NCBI RefSeq assembly: GCF_016808335.1
Contig: NC_053145.1
Location: 28,531,120-28,595,119 of the forward strand
Direction: 5' to 3'
Origin: Panicum virgatum
Lineage: Eukaryota > Streptophyta > Magnoliopsida > Poales > Poaceae
Length of the DNA stretch: 64,000 nt
In this document: in pieces, positions 46,334 to 57,285 of the stretch
How positions within the stretch are numbered: position 1 is the first letter of the stretch
Layout: each line of letters starts with the position of its first letter
The notes under the pieces: model-generated
The model's database searches: none
Told to the model about the DNA's origin: nothing
Seen by the model: only the letters and a program-made list of their open reading frames with translations
Made by a program: the position numbers and the translations under genes

Positions 46334-47594
46334 AGTAGGAAAGAGAGAGTTGCAGCATGGCAACAGTAGAAGAGTAGTGGTAGGAGTAATGGCTGACCAT
46401 ACTGTGTACATGATCTCTTTGCTTATATATAGAAGACAATAGAGCAGCTGCAGCTCAGTTGAGCAGCACTGATAAGGACACACCTACGATGCACGAGATA
46501 TGTCCCAATCTTTCACGGTACTAGCCTTGAGTACAATAGAATTATAAGTTCTAGCACAAAATAAGTAATGCAGCAGGTGATTCTCAAACTCTTCAAAATG
46601 TGCATTTGTGCAATCAGCAGCAATTAATTCCTCCGGAAAAACAAACAGCAACTTGCTGTTCAGCCCGAATCCAGTATAATTCGATAGGACAAGACAATCG
46701 GTAGAAGAGGCAACACCTCTAGGGTTCCTAGGAGGACAGCACGACCAAAAACACAATGAAAATCCAATCTAAAGATACATGGGCGTCAGCCCTAGGCTAT
46801 ATGGCACCCAGGTCATCCTCAATCCCAAGTCTGCCTTGACCATGACCTGAAACAGACACGGACTCAACATGACCCGACACTTGTTTTGAGAACAACTCGT
46901 ACAAAATAGATATAACTGTGGGGCCAGATCCATTCGAAAGATATTGAAATTCTCTTTCCAACAAGTACTTATACAGCAAAAACGGATTTCATATGAAGGA
47001 GATATGACCAATTTACTCTGGGCTTGCAAAGCTGTAACATGGCAATCCGAATTGAGTTCAAATCTTCCTACTTCAAATTCCTTGTTAGATCCAAACCAAA
47101 GTCTTACCATACTTGAAGAAGAAAGTCTTTTCCATTATACTTTTGCGCAGATTAGCCCCAACAAATATGGTCTTTGTTAAATTAGTGGTAATAAATATCA
47201 TAAACAACCCCATTGTTCATATCACCTTGCCGCTCACCAAAGGAACCGAAGTTGGGTTTTCCTTAGCTTGCACTTTCGTCTCCTGCTTGCTATGAAAATG
47301 AGTTCCCACAATTAACTTCTTGGACCATGGCATATCGAATTCTTCCTTCATATTGTTCTTCAAAACAAATAAAAATGAACCAAGCTTGATAGTAGGCATT
47401 TTCAAAGAATCACCAGCTGAGATTTAAATCAGTGCATAAATTTTTGAAATAATTATTTGAAGACTTGATGGTCACATCAAGCACCAACTTGTGTGTTTGT
47501 GTTCTCTGCTTCTCTTCTACCTCTAGCTGTGGGAGTGTGTGTGAGGGAGCTCCAGGTATCTTACCTGGTGCAGGTTGAGCTAGGTAGGGTAACA
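46334..47594 (+). repeat. Inverted, partial LTR at the right end of copia 1
   Basis: 46334-46469 and 47480-47594 together match the last two thirds of the copia 1 LTR, from GTTGCAGCATGGCAACAG through GCTTATATATAG to GAGCTAGGTAGGGTAACA. They are in plus orientation, opposite to the LTR at 35030-35438. The first ~170 bp (U3 start) are missing where it joins the protease. A solo LTR splits it. Confidence 0.78.
46470..47479 (-). mobile_element. Solo LTR, 1,010 bp, inside the copia 1 LTR fragment
   Basis: TGATAAGGACACACC ... GGTCACATCA, flanked by an exact AGCAC duplication (46465-46469, 47480-47484). No coding function; one long minus-strand open frame has no recognisable domain. Family not identified; orientation by impression only. 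Confidence 0.78.
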
Positions 47595-47830
47595 ATTGGC
47601 TTGCTTTTTTTATCGTGTTCTTAGTTACTCTATCAAAATTTGGTCAACAGGAAGCTGTTCCGGTTAAATATTAGCTGAACTAATCTAGGTGGCAGTTTAG
47701 GAATTCCTAATTTAGAGATGATGGCATGGGCGTTGCAGGCAAGATGGCAGTGGCATAAGAAAACCCGATCAAATCGACCTTGGACGGATCTTGAACTTCC
47801 CTCCCATCCTAACTCTCTAACATTGTTTAC

Positions 47831-47956
47831 TGTTGGAGTATGTGTGTGTCGGCCCATACAGGAGGCCCAGGCCCATTTATGAGGCCCATGTATTGTATAC
47901 TATATACCCACCCTTCTAGGGTTCGGAGGAATCAATTGAGTTTATTCCTTCCAGCA
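47831..47956 (+). repeat. Copia 3 5' LTR
   Basis: 126 bp. Contains TATACTATATACCC. Pairs with 52974-53099. Confidence 0.95.
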
Positions 47957-48009
47957 TGGTATCAGACTAGGGTTAGCTTCTCTTCCCCCATCCTGCTGCC
48001 GCCGCCACC

Positions 48010-51000
48010 ATGGCCTCCCCTCTCCTCCTCCGGCCTCCCCCCTCCCGCTGCTGCCCCTGCTCCTGTAGGCGCGCGTGGCCCCTGGCGGCTCGCCACAGCC
48101 CTCGCTGTAGCCACAGGCGCGCCAGGCCTGGGCGCCGCTGCGGAGGGCGGGCTGGCCCCGGAAGCCGCCGCCGCGGGTGCGACGGCCTTGGCCGTCGCCG
48201 TCGTGGATCCGCCGCCGCCGTGCCCACCGCGGGAGCGGCCGGCCGGGCCCTCGCGGGCGCCTTGCCCACCGCCACTGCCCTGCTTGGCGCGGCCGGCCTG
48301 GGCGTTCGCTCCCCTTCCCCACGCTGGCGCCGCTCCTCCTCTAGGTGGCCCCTTCCTCCTCTGGGATGCCCAACGGGCCGCTACCATTGCTGCGGGCAAG
48401 CAGCCCCTTCCCGCCGGGGTCACGACGGCCGACTACGCCCTTGCCGCAGCCCTCCTCGCCACCAAGACTGAGGTTGCGGCGGCCCAGGAGTGTGTATGCG
48501 CGGCCGCACTCGCTTGGGAGCGCGAGCATGCTGCGGCAGATGCTCTTGCTCGCCAGGTCGCCGAGGCGGAGCACTACCTCTTCGACACCTCCGACCGGCA
48601 GCCGATTGTCGACTTCACCGTCACTGTCGCCTCCTCCTCCGCCTCCTCCACTGCGCCCGTTGCTACTCCTCCGCCCCGCCTGCCACCTCTCTTCTTGGTG
48701 CTCCTCCCCCCGGGCCAAGCGGGGGTGGGGGGGGGGGCATCGTCGGCGAGGGGGGCGTGGTGGGGGTGGTGGTCGTACCGGTCGTCGGAGCACACCCACA
48801 CCTCCTGCTCCGCTCGTGTGCCCTGGCCATCCATCAACAACCCATGTTCAGGGCGCAACTCGATGTGGCCATTCCAGGGCCCAGGGGCTCCTCGTCCTCA
48901 GCACCAGCCAGCGGTTATGTTCACGGGCGCCACTCTCCGCTCATGCCGCCCTGAACTCCACCCGCGCAGCCCAGCCCGCCTTAGCCCTGGTCTGGGGGAT
49001 GGGACCAGGCTGCTCTGGCACAGTCCTTCAGTACGATGGGGCTGACACGGCCAGTCAGTACCGACTGGATCGCTGACTCGGGGGGGGGGGGGCTTCGTTC
49101 CACACCATGCCTGATGCTGGTATTCTTTCTTCTGTCCGACACCCCCCAATCCTTCTTGCCCCTCTTCTATCATGGTTGGTGATGGGCCTTGTCTTCCTAT
49201 CACCTTCGTGGGTACTGCTCTTGGTTCTTTTTGTCTTTCCAATGTTCTTGTTGCTCCCAACATGGTCCACAATTTTCTTTCCATTCGCCAATTTACAGCT
49301 GACAATTCATGTTCTGTCGAATTTGACTCTTCTGGTCTTACTGTGAAGGATTTGGCTTCCCGGCGTCCACTTCTACAATATGACAACATGGGGCCCCTTT
49401 ACACCCTATCTTCCTGTTTCCGCTCCCCCACCTTCGACTTCCCCTTCGTCAGCTGCATTCACCGCGACTTCATCTTCTATTACTTGGCATCGCCGGCTTG
49501 GTCATTCCGGCCGCGATTTTTTGGCTCACCTCAGTCGTAGTGCATATGTCCTTGTACTAGGGCTCCTGATGAGCATATTTGTCATGCGTGCCAATTAGGT
49601 CGTCATGTTAGACTTTCTTTTTATACTTCTCATGCAGCTCATGCTTTTGATCTTGTTCACTGTGACCTGTGGACCTCTCCTGTACTCAGTATTTCTAGCT
49701 ATAAGTACTATTTGGTGGTGGTCGATGATTTTTCTCATTTTTCTTGGACTTTTCCTTTTCGCACTAAGTCTGAGACGTTTCCCACCCTCCTCCACTTCTT
49801 TGCCTGGGTGTCCACCTAGTTCGGCCTCACCATTAAGGCCGTCCAGTGCGATAATGGCCGTGAGTTCGATAACAACACCTCTCGTTCCTTCTTCCTCTCT
49901 CGAGGTGTTCAGCTGTGTATGTCTTGTCTGTATACTTTTCCTCAGCACAGCAAGGCTGAGCGGATGATTCGCACCACTAATGATGTCATGCGCACCCTTC
50001 TGCTCCAGGCCTCTCTTCCTCCATGCTTCTGGGCAGAGAGCCTTCACACTGCCACCTACTTGCTTAACCGCCTTCCTTCCCCTGCTCCCACTCCGCACTG
50101 CGCTCTTTTCGGTACCCCTCCTCGATATGACCACCTTCGTGTCTTCGGGTGTGCGTGTTACCCTAACCTCTCCGCCACTGCTTCTCATAAGTTGGCGCCT
50201 CGTTCGACTGGTTCTGTGTTTCTTGGTTACTCCCCAGACCACAAGGGGTACCGCTGCTTTAACCTCACCTCTCGCCGGATCATTATCCCTGACACGTGTT
50301 TGACGAGTCGGATTTCCCTTTCTCCACCTCCTCTACACCTACCCCGACCACGAGTTGGACTCCATGTTTCCGACTGACCCGGTGGTTCAGCCACCTTTGT
50401 CTGCTTGTCCGTGTCCAGCAGGTTTCCCTGGTGCACCGGCATCGCTTCCGACGGTCTCTGCTGCGCCACGCGCGGCACCGGCGCCGTCAGTCGCATCTGG
50501 CGCGGCTCTGGCGGGGCCGGTTCCTGCACCTCCCGCGCAGTACGCCCAGCCCGTGCGGGTCTACCAGCGCTGTGTGGTGCCGGCCCCTGCGTCGGATCCA
50601 GGACCTCCGGCTCTGCTCCCGGTGGTTCCCGCGTGCTACGCGACTCCTTTGCGCGTCTACGAGCGCCGTCCGACGGAGCCGTCGCATCGTGCTCCGGCTC
50701 GCTCTCACACTGAGCCGGCGGTGTACCACCCGCCTGTCCTCCATCGGGATCCTAGACATATTCTTTTATCCCATGGTGACGCGGCGGGCGGCTGGCGTTC
50801 TTCGGCCCGCGACCCTCTCAGCCATCGCGGGAGATCAGTGGATCTCTCCGGTACCCTCCTCCGTCCGTGACGCCTTGGCGGATCCTCATTGGCGTCGCGC
50901 GAGGGAAGAGGAGCACGCGGCTCTTCTTGCCAACCAGATGTGGGATCTCGTACCACGCCCGTCTGGTTGCAACATGGTCACTGGCAAGTGGATCTGGACA

Positions 51001-52872
51001 CATAAGCGGCGTGCTGATGGTACTCTGGATTGCTACAAGGCTCGCTGGGTTCTCCGGGGTTTCACCCAGCGGCCTGGTGTGGGCTATGATGAGACTTTCA
51101 GATCAATGGTGAAGCCTGCTACAGTTCACACAGTCCTCTCGCTAGCTCTATCTCGCTCCTGGCTTGTGCACCAGCTGGACGTGAAGAATGCTTTTCTTCA
51201 TGGCATGACTGAGACAGTCTACTGTAGTCAGCCAGCGGGTTTTGTGGATTCCAGTCGTCCTGAGATGGTCTGCCGGCTCAACAAGTCTCTACGGCCTGAA
51301 GCAGGCTCCTCGGGCATGGTACTCTCGGTTTGCCATGTTCTTGCTGACTTTGGGGTTCATGGAGGTCAAGTCGGACACTTCTTTGTTCATCTACCGCCAT
51401 GGGTCTGAGACTGCCTATCTGCACCTCTATGTGGATGATATTATTCTCACAGCTTCCAGTCAGCTCTTGCTTCAGCGCATCATCATGTCCCTGCAGCAAG
51501 AGTTTGCTATGAAGGATCTTGGTGTGCTCCATCACTTCTTGGGTGTCACTGTTAAGCATTGTCCTTCTGGCATGTTCCTTCAACAGCGGCAGTATACTCT
51601 TGATATTCTGGAGCGGGCAGGGATGACTGATTGCAATCCCTATTCAACTCCTGTCGACACTCAGGCGAAGCTGTCTGCGGATATGGGCTCCTACTACTTA
51701 CTGGAGTATTGCTGGTGCTCTGCAGTACCTCACTTTCACCAGGCCGGATCTCACATATGCTATTCAGTAGGTCTACCTTCATATGCATGACCTCCGGGAG
51801 TCACATCTCAATACTTTGAAGCGCCTTCTCCGATACGTCCGTGGCACTATCGACTACGGCCTGCTCCTCCACCCGTCTTCCTCCGCTGAGCTCGTCGTCT
51901 ACATCGACGCTGATTGGGCGGGGTGTCCGGACACTCGTCGGAGCACTTCCGGCTATGCCGTTTTCCTCGGTGGCAACCTTGTCTCCTGGTCGTCCAAACG
52001 GCAGCCGGTTCTCCCGCTCCAGTGCAGAGTCGGAGTACTGGGCTATCGCTAATGGTGTGGCGGAAGCATTCTGGCTCCGACAGCTCTTGGCTGAGCTTCA
52101 CAGCCCGCTCGTCAAGAGCACTCTCGTCTACTACGACAACGTCAGCGCTGTGTACCTCTCCACAAACCCGGTTCAACATCAGCGGACGAAGCATGTGGAG
52201 ATCGACTTGCACTTTGTTCGTGACCGGGTTGCTATCGGCCATGTTTTCAAATCGTCTAGTCGGACCTAGTCGCCATGGGACCGATCAGACGACTAGTCGC
52301 GATTAGTCGTCGATCATGCCGATTAGTCGAGCCTAGTCGGTCCTAGTCGTCTGCCTAGTCGTCCTATGTGTCCCAGGACCGATATGATATATGTACTGCA
52401 TATTACTTAATAAAAAGCAAGCATGAAGGCAACAATGATGGTCGATTTTTCACTTGTGAGAGATGATTTGTGAACTGTCCAGAACTCTGTCTCAGCCTCT
52501 ATATACCAAAAATCTAATGAGCCACCTTTCCAACCGTCACCGGCCCAGGCCCACAACTCAAATAGCCCACAAAACAATCTCAAGTCCGATCGTTTTCCAA
52601 CCTGATCGGCGCGACTAATCGCGACTAGTCGACGACTAGAAAACTAGTCGCCCAAACCTACTCGGTGTCCCTTATCGGGGTCATCGGACCGATAAGCCCG
52701 ACTAATCGCGACTAATCGCGATTAGTCGGACGACTAGATAACATGGGCTGTCGGAGATGTTCGGGTTCTCCATGTTCCGACCACCTCCCAGTTCGCTGAC
52801 ATCTCCACCAAGAGTCTCCCCTCCTCGACATTCTCTGAGTTTCGCTCCAGCCTCAACGTCACCTGTGCCTAG
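48010..52872 (+). pseudogene. Copia 3 gag-pol, multiply frameshifted
   Basis: Gag (48010-48960) is GC-rich and frame-broken. At the protease site the sequence is ...DWIADS followed by a 13-G run (49080-49092), then SFHTMPDAGILSS-like sequence in another frame, so the active-site loop is distorted. Integrase: TWHRRLGHSGRDFLAHL, CQLGRH, VHCDLW and CDNGREF; HSKAERMIRTTNDVM carries the catalytic Glu. RT: WDLVPRPSGCNMVTGKW, HQLDVKNAFLHGM, LHLYVDDIILTASS, MKDLGVLHHFLGV. RNase [41 protein letters not shown]. After the MITE the last residues (VLHVPTTSQFADISTKSLP) resume, ending near 52872. Confidence 0.9.
52239..52746. mobile_element. hAT-like MITE with CGACTAGTCG repeats, 508 bp
   Basis: Ends CCATGTTTTCAAATCGTCTA and, inverted, CCATGTTATCTAGTCGTCCG, flanked by an 8-bp near-exact duplication GCTATCGG/GCTGTCGG (52231-52238, 52747-52754). 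An 8-bp duplication suggests hAT mobilisation. Both subterminal regions are dense with CGACTAGTCG, CGCGATTAGTCG and similar motifs. No coding capacity. It interrupts the RNase H of copia 3. Confidence 0.82.
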
Positions 52873-52973
52873 TTGAGGCTGCCGGGGGGGGGGGGGGGGT
52901 TGTGTGTACTTCTTTGTTTCTTGTCAAGTCTCGAACTCCGCGGCGCCAGCAGTTCAGACGGGGGGGGGGGGGG

Positions 52974-53099
52974 TGTTGGAGTATGTGTGTGTTGGCCCAT
53001 ACAGGAGTCCCAGGCCCATCTATGAGGCCCATGTATTGTATACTATATACCCACCCTTCTAGGGTTTGGAGGAATCAATTGAGTTTATTCCTTCCAGCA
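52974..53099 (+). repeat. Copia 3 3' LTR
   Basis: 126 bp, preceded directly by a 14-G run. Confidence 0.95.
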
Positions 53100-54149
53100 T
53101 TTACCATCGCAGTTAACACAGAGGTAGGAAATGGACATAACACGCTGTTTTTGTCAGATAAATGGCCGCATGGCTGTTCAGTGGAGAACCTGGCACCTGC
53201 TGTCTTTGCATGTGTGCCTCCTAGAGTTCGAAGACAATCAGTGGCAGATGCTTTGACCAATAACAAATGGGTTACTGAAATACGTGGCGGTTTGACTTGG
53301 AGTGTAATCAGGGAATTTTTGCAGCTATGGGATTGTGTCCAAGACTTCGAGTTAAATGAGATGGAGGATCGACATGTTTGGAGATTGGAATCTGGGGGAT
53401 GTTGCTCCTCTAAGTCTGCATACCGGGCTTATTTTCAGGGTTCTATAACCTTTGAGCCATGGAAAAGTCTTTGGAAATCTTGGGCTCCAAATAAGTGTAA
53501 AGTCTTTCTTTAGTTGGCCATTCGCAATAGGTGCTGGGCAATAGGTGCTGGACAGCTGATCATCTTGAAAAGAGAGGGCTGCCTCATCCTAATCAGTGCC
53601 CTTTATGTGACCAAGAAATTGAGACAGAGTAGCACTTGTTGGCCTCGTGTGGTTGCTAGACAGGTTTGGTTTAATCTTCTAGCGCCTCTGAATCTTGGTG
53701 ATTGCATTCCCATGCAGCGGGATCACAGCTTCGTTGAGTGGTGGCGCAAAGTGATGAAAAAGATGAAGAAGGAATATAAAAAAGGAGTAAATTCCCTAAT
53801 AATTTTGGGTGCATGGATGATATGGAAACACAGGAATGCCTGTGTGTTCGAGGGGATGGCCCCTTCGGTCGCCTCCATCATGAGGGAAATCAAAGATGAG
53901 CATAACCTGTGGTGCCTGGCCGGAGCTAAAAAGCTTCAAGGCCTGGGCTTGGCTGGCGCTCTCTAGATGTCTAGGTCTTGGTTATGGTCAGGTCCTTTTT
54001 GTTGCATAGGCTAGTCTTGTGCTTTTGAACTCATCTCTCATATTTGGTCCCCGTATGAGAGATGAGCTTTGTATGGGGACTATTTTTTTCTCTCTAATAC
54101 AATGAAGCGCAGTTCTCCTGCGTTTTCGAAAAAAAAAATTAGCTGAACT

Positions 54150-55114
54150 GATTATATTACTTTAAATGTAAACCTAAATTATTGTTTGCTAAAACAAGCT
54201 AAAGTGAGTCTCGAGCAGTTCACTGTTATGTTCTACAAAAGGCATGCATGATTATTGATTTATGCAAAAGTGCTTCATAATGCAAAGATTGTAGACCTTA
54301 TAACGTCTCCAAGACAACACAATGCCACATATTGGCTGCTAATGTTGATCCTAATTCGGGTCGGATAGACCATGCAGCTTTTCTGTGCATTCTACCTGGA
54401 CAACTAATGTTGCTATTAACCTCTTGTTTCTATTGCTGGAACATAAAAACTATTTAGTTTCTTGTATGAGACTGTAATTTAAGGAAAGCTGCCCATTAGA
54501 CAGAACTATTTTTGGTAACTAATTATTGTTTCCACCTCAAAACTTTATGGTGAATGATGTCCACATTGGACATCTTCTTTTGGGAATCGGGATTGGCATC
54601 AATATGTTGATGAGGGTGGTTCATAGGGATGATACAATTTTATAGTAAAGAGTCACCGTATATTTGTTTCCTTTGACTATGCTGTGACTGTAGCTCATGG
54701 GTTCTGAATTGTTCCTCTGCTGCAAATTTATATTACCTGTGGCTGTGGTGAAACTTGTGAACTAAAGTTTTACACACAGCATGGGAATTCATGTGAAGTA
54801 TATGACATGACATCTTTCTTTGATAGCATTATATGAACAGGCAACTGATTGGTTGTTTGCTGCAGCATATCATTTTCTTTTGGTCCTTTATGTTCACCAG
54901 TTTTGTTCTTAATGTAAGCTGTTCATGTTTTTGGAAATCACAAGATGTGAATGCTGAAGAGTGAAGAGCTGTAGCATGTAATTAGGAGTTTGACCTTTTT
55001 TTTTAAGCTCACAGTTGTGCTGTTAGTTTTCAGTCCCATTCATGATTCATACTCTGCTATTTTACCATCTGTAGTCATATATGTTACTGATACTTTGAAC
55101 ATCGCTGTGTTCAG
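54150..55114. other. Last part of the OR23-type intron
   Basis: AT-rich intron DNA with T-rich stretches before the acceptor at 55113-55114. No other feature seen. Confidence 0.5.
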
Positions 55115-55403
55115 GTATGCCTTTGCTTCAAACAGGTGGCTGAGAGAGGCTACCACGAGGAGGAGGATCCGAAACACTGAATCTTGCGGTTTCGTATCAA
55201 TGAATGGGGAACTTTACATGCTCAGATCTGCAGAAGTTCCTGTCGAAGCCTCAGGTCCTTGGAGGCAGCTGAAGAAGAAGCTGGCTCTGGAGTTACAGGT
55301 GTACAACCCTGGGACAAAGAAATGGAGAGTGCTCACCACACATCCACCTGTCGATGCACCCATTGATTTCAGGACTGCAGCTCTCTGTACAGTTGAGTTG
55401 TAG
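55115..55403 (+). CDS. OR23: F-box/kelch-repeat protein, OR23-type, exon 2 (C-terminus)
   Basis: Completes the host protein: after the split Arg codon it reads YAFASNRWLREA, then CGFVSMNGELYML (last kelch blade), LELQVYNPGTKKWRVL, PIDFRTAALCTVEL and stop at 55401. As I remember it, the Arabidopsis OR23 protein ends in the same pattern: RW near the start, VGFVALNGELHVM, YDPKKKTWR and LDFRTTVMCTIRL. There is no start codon or promoter of its own, and the frame joins exon 1 exactly, so it must be the 3' exon of the gene starting at 29740. An annotation pipeline could easily call it a separate gene. Confidence 0.92.
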
Positions 55404-56876
55404 ATCCATTGGTGGTCACCGTTAACTGTATAGATTCAGCCATTCAGGTGGCAAGCTGAATATTCAATTAAAGAATACAGCCCCAAAGATGCCTTGCAAC
55501 TTCAGATGACTCCGCCGGTAAGATAGTTTGTGGAGATTGTTGTGTGCCAGCGTGTATAGACATAGTAGTAACTTTGGTTATATAGCACAAGAACAGGTAT
55601 CTTCGCCGCCATGCAGTATCACTAGTTGTTCACTTGTTTGTGTTGTAATAACCTCAAATAACAAATGTGGCGGGATTCTGGTGTTTGTGGATGGGCACGA
55701 AATACGGGTGATATTTCGATGTTTGAATGTAAGATCTGGTCCCGAACTTGTAGGCAGCGAGATAACAACGATTTGGCGGACAACAGGTCAGAACAAATTA
55801 GAGGCAACCTGGCATGGCAACTTAAAATGATGCATGCAAATGTTGTTCACTATTGATACTGCACGTTCGTTTTAAGCTAGTCGAGCCAACCCAGCCAGTC
55901 CCCTTTCTTTGTCAAAATGCTTTGAACGTCCGCACCTTCTCATTACACTCCCAACTAAGATGCGGTACAACTTGAGTTAAGAGGGTAACGTAGTTCAAAT
56001 TACATAACTTCTAGAGGCGATACCTGACAAAGTACTAACTGTACAACTATGGACTTGATTCGTTTTTAGAAAAAAAAGCACTTAATAACGGCTATATGCA
56101 AGCAGATCCCTCGTCTTTGTAGACGGGATATAAAGATAGATCTTCACAGTTCTTTTCATGCATGCTTTCTCCTAGAGAGGAGAAAAAAAAGTTTAAGGGT
56201 AATTTTGCTTAGGGACACTCTAGAAGAAATGTGATATTGGTTGCAAGACACCGCTCATTTTTGTCTTTGCTGAATCACACTTCTTCATGTTAATTTGCCA
56301 CAGGACACCACAGCTAATAAAATATTTATTTGTGGTCTAAGGGAGTCTGAAAAGTCAATTTTGCCTTAATAAATGGTTGCCGAGGTCAATTTTCCTTTCT
56401 CTATTCCTGTGTGCCCCCTCTCCATCTCCCCGCTCCCCATCTTGACCATGGGCTCGAGCTCACTGGCCACCGCGTCAGCCTCAGCAATGACACTGGCACA
56501 TATGCGCCTGTGGCCGCCGTACGCCGGCACCATAGAGGCCGCAACATATGGACACGGCACAGCCAACCATCCCCACCTTGTCTTGCTCATCGGGGAGCCC
56601 CATAACCATGGCCTTAGTCAGCGATGCGTCCATCGACGCCACCGCCGAGGCAGAGCAGTCCCACGCGCATGCGCAGCGGCGATAGCACTGTCACCTGCCC
56701 AGCTCTACCTCAAGGTGCTCCCGCCGAAGCTTTTGAATGCGGTCTGCCGGCCCCAGTGCTGCTGGTTGTGCTTGTCCTCGCTCCTATCGCTCTATGCGGT
56801 CCTCGGTGATGACCGCATCTTGTTTGCGGCCTACTACGCCATGGCGGGCCATTGGGATGTGTAGAATTCTTTGGAT
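55404..56876. other. 3' flank of the OR23-type gene
   Basis: 55404-56360 is AT-rich and should contain the 3'UTR. No single polyadenylation signal stands out. 56370-56870 is moderately GC-rich and open on plus (163 codons from 56373), but no domain is recognised. It looks like a gene fragment rather than a gene. Confidence 0.4.
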
Positions 56877-56975
56877 CACCAGAGAGAGAGAGAAGAGAGA
56901 GAGAGGGAGGGAAGGAATGAGGGAGAGGGAGCGGGAGGGGGGGAGAGAGAGAGAGATAAGAGAGAAGAGAGAGGA
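56877..56975 (+). repeat. GA-rich microsatellite
   Basis: About 100 bp of (GA)n interrupted by GGGA and GAAG variants. Simple repeat; open frames through it are artefacts. Confidence 0.9.
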
Positions 56976-57285
56976 CCCTCGCCGGTGGAGCTTGAGCTAC
57001 CTGCCATCTCGGTGTTCGTCAGTGCAAATCCGCTCTGGGGCGATATCTCGGGGCAGAGGCGTTGCAGTGGTGTCGTGGTTCGGGGTGATGACATCGGCGT
57101 TGCGTCACCAGTGTCGACGGTGGCGGCGGCGGCGTGGCGGAGGGATCTTCCCGTCACTCCTGTGCTCCCTCAAGACGGGTTAGGGTTTGTCGGTGGAATT
57201 TGCGGCTCTGGTGAACCTCATTAACAGAGCCAGTGGCCCCCACCCTCTTTTTATAGCGTAGTGTGACAAGGGCCCCCAACCATAG
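56976..57285. other. Unassigned spacer
   Basis: GC-rich, then mixed. No recognisable protein or repeat. Confidence 0.35.

Larger units (their letters stand above)
35030..47594 (-). mobile_element. Copia 1: old LTR retrotransposon with inverted LTR pieces, host of two insertions
   Basis: Outer ends TGTTAGCCTACC (35030) and GGTAGGGTAACA (47594) are flanked by a matching 5-bp duplication ATTGG (35025-35029, 47595-47599). Pol is on the minus strand. The left LTR (35030-35438) is a normal 3' LTR for that orientation. The right terminal piece (46334-47594) is an LTR fragment in the opposite orientation, so both outer ends are U5 ends. Gag and a proper 5' LTR are missing. Copia 2 interrupts pol (38334-46054) and a solo LTR interrupts the right piece. 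Many stops and frameshifts indicate an old copy. Confidence 0.78.
47831..53099 (+). mobile_element. Copia 3: complete-length copia element with 126-bp LTRs, inside the LINE
   Basis: LTRs 47831-47956 and 52974-53099 (TGTTGGAGTATGTG ... TTCCTTCCAGCA), with four differences by eye. Matching TTTAC duplications lie at 47826-47830 and 53100-53104. The primer-binding site TGGTATCAGACTAG begins at 47957 (initiator-Met type). A 14-G run sits where the polypurine tract should be (52960-52973). Very short LTRs recall the Ale/Retrofit or Tos17 style. Split by an hAT-like MITE at 52239-52746. Confidence 0.95.
47682..54137 (+). mobile_element. 5'-truncated L1-type LINE, split by copia 3
   Basis: LINE sequence lies at 47682-47830 and 53105-54137. 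It begins within ORF2 (LGIPNLEMMAWALQARWQWH). After copia 3 it continues with VNTEVGNGHNTLFLSDKW, the C-terminal zf-RVT domain (WRLESGGCCSSKSAYR, CPLCDQEIE, VNSLIILGAWMIWKHRN) and a 3'UTR ending in a short A tract at 54129-54137. A 12-bp duplication ATTAGCTGAACT flanks it (47670-47681, 54138-54149). The RT domain is absent, as expected for 5' truncation. One frame change lies near 53540. Confidence 0.92.
30732..55114 (+). other. 24,383-bp intron of the OR23-type gene, filled with transposons
   Basis: Donor CTTCAG|GTCTGT and acceptor GTGTTCAG|GTATGCC. Joining them restores one Arg codon (AG+G) and a continuous frame NDIF-R-YAFASNRW, matching the order of the family. About 19 kb is identifiable insertions: copia 1 with its nested elements (35030-47594) and the LINE with copia 3 (47682-54137). 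A SINE and a small palindromic repeat add to this. The remaining intron is about 5.3 kb of AT-rich DNA with no gene seen. Confidence 0.88.

Noticed and set aside
47840..49045. 401-codon plus frame starting in the copia 3 LTR
   Set aside because: It begins inside the LTR and drifts between frames of gag; only part is gag-like and it crosses the frame breaks.
55115..55403. Separate small gene encoding a lone kelch blade
   Set aside because: No start codon or promoter of its own. Exact phase and family order join it to the exon at 29740-30731.
56877..57224. Open frame through the GA microsatellite
   Set aside because: Alternating Arg/Glu translation of simple repeat; no coding support.
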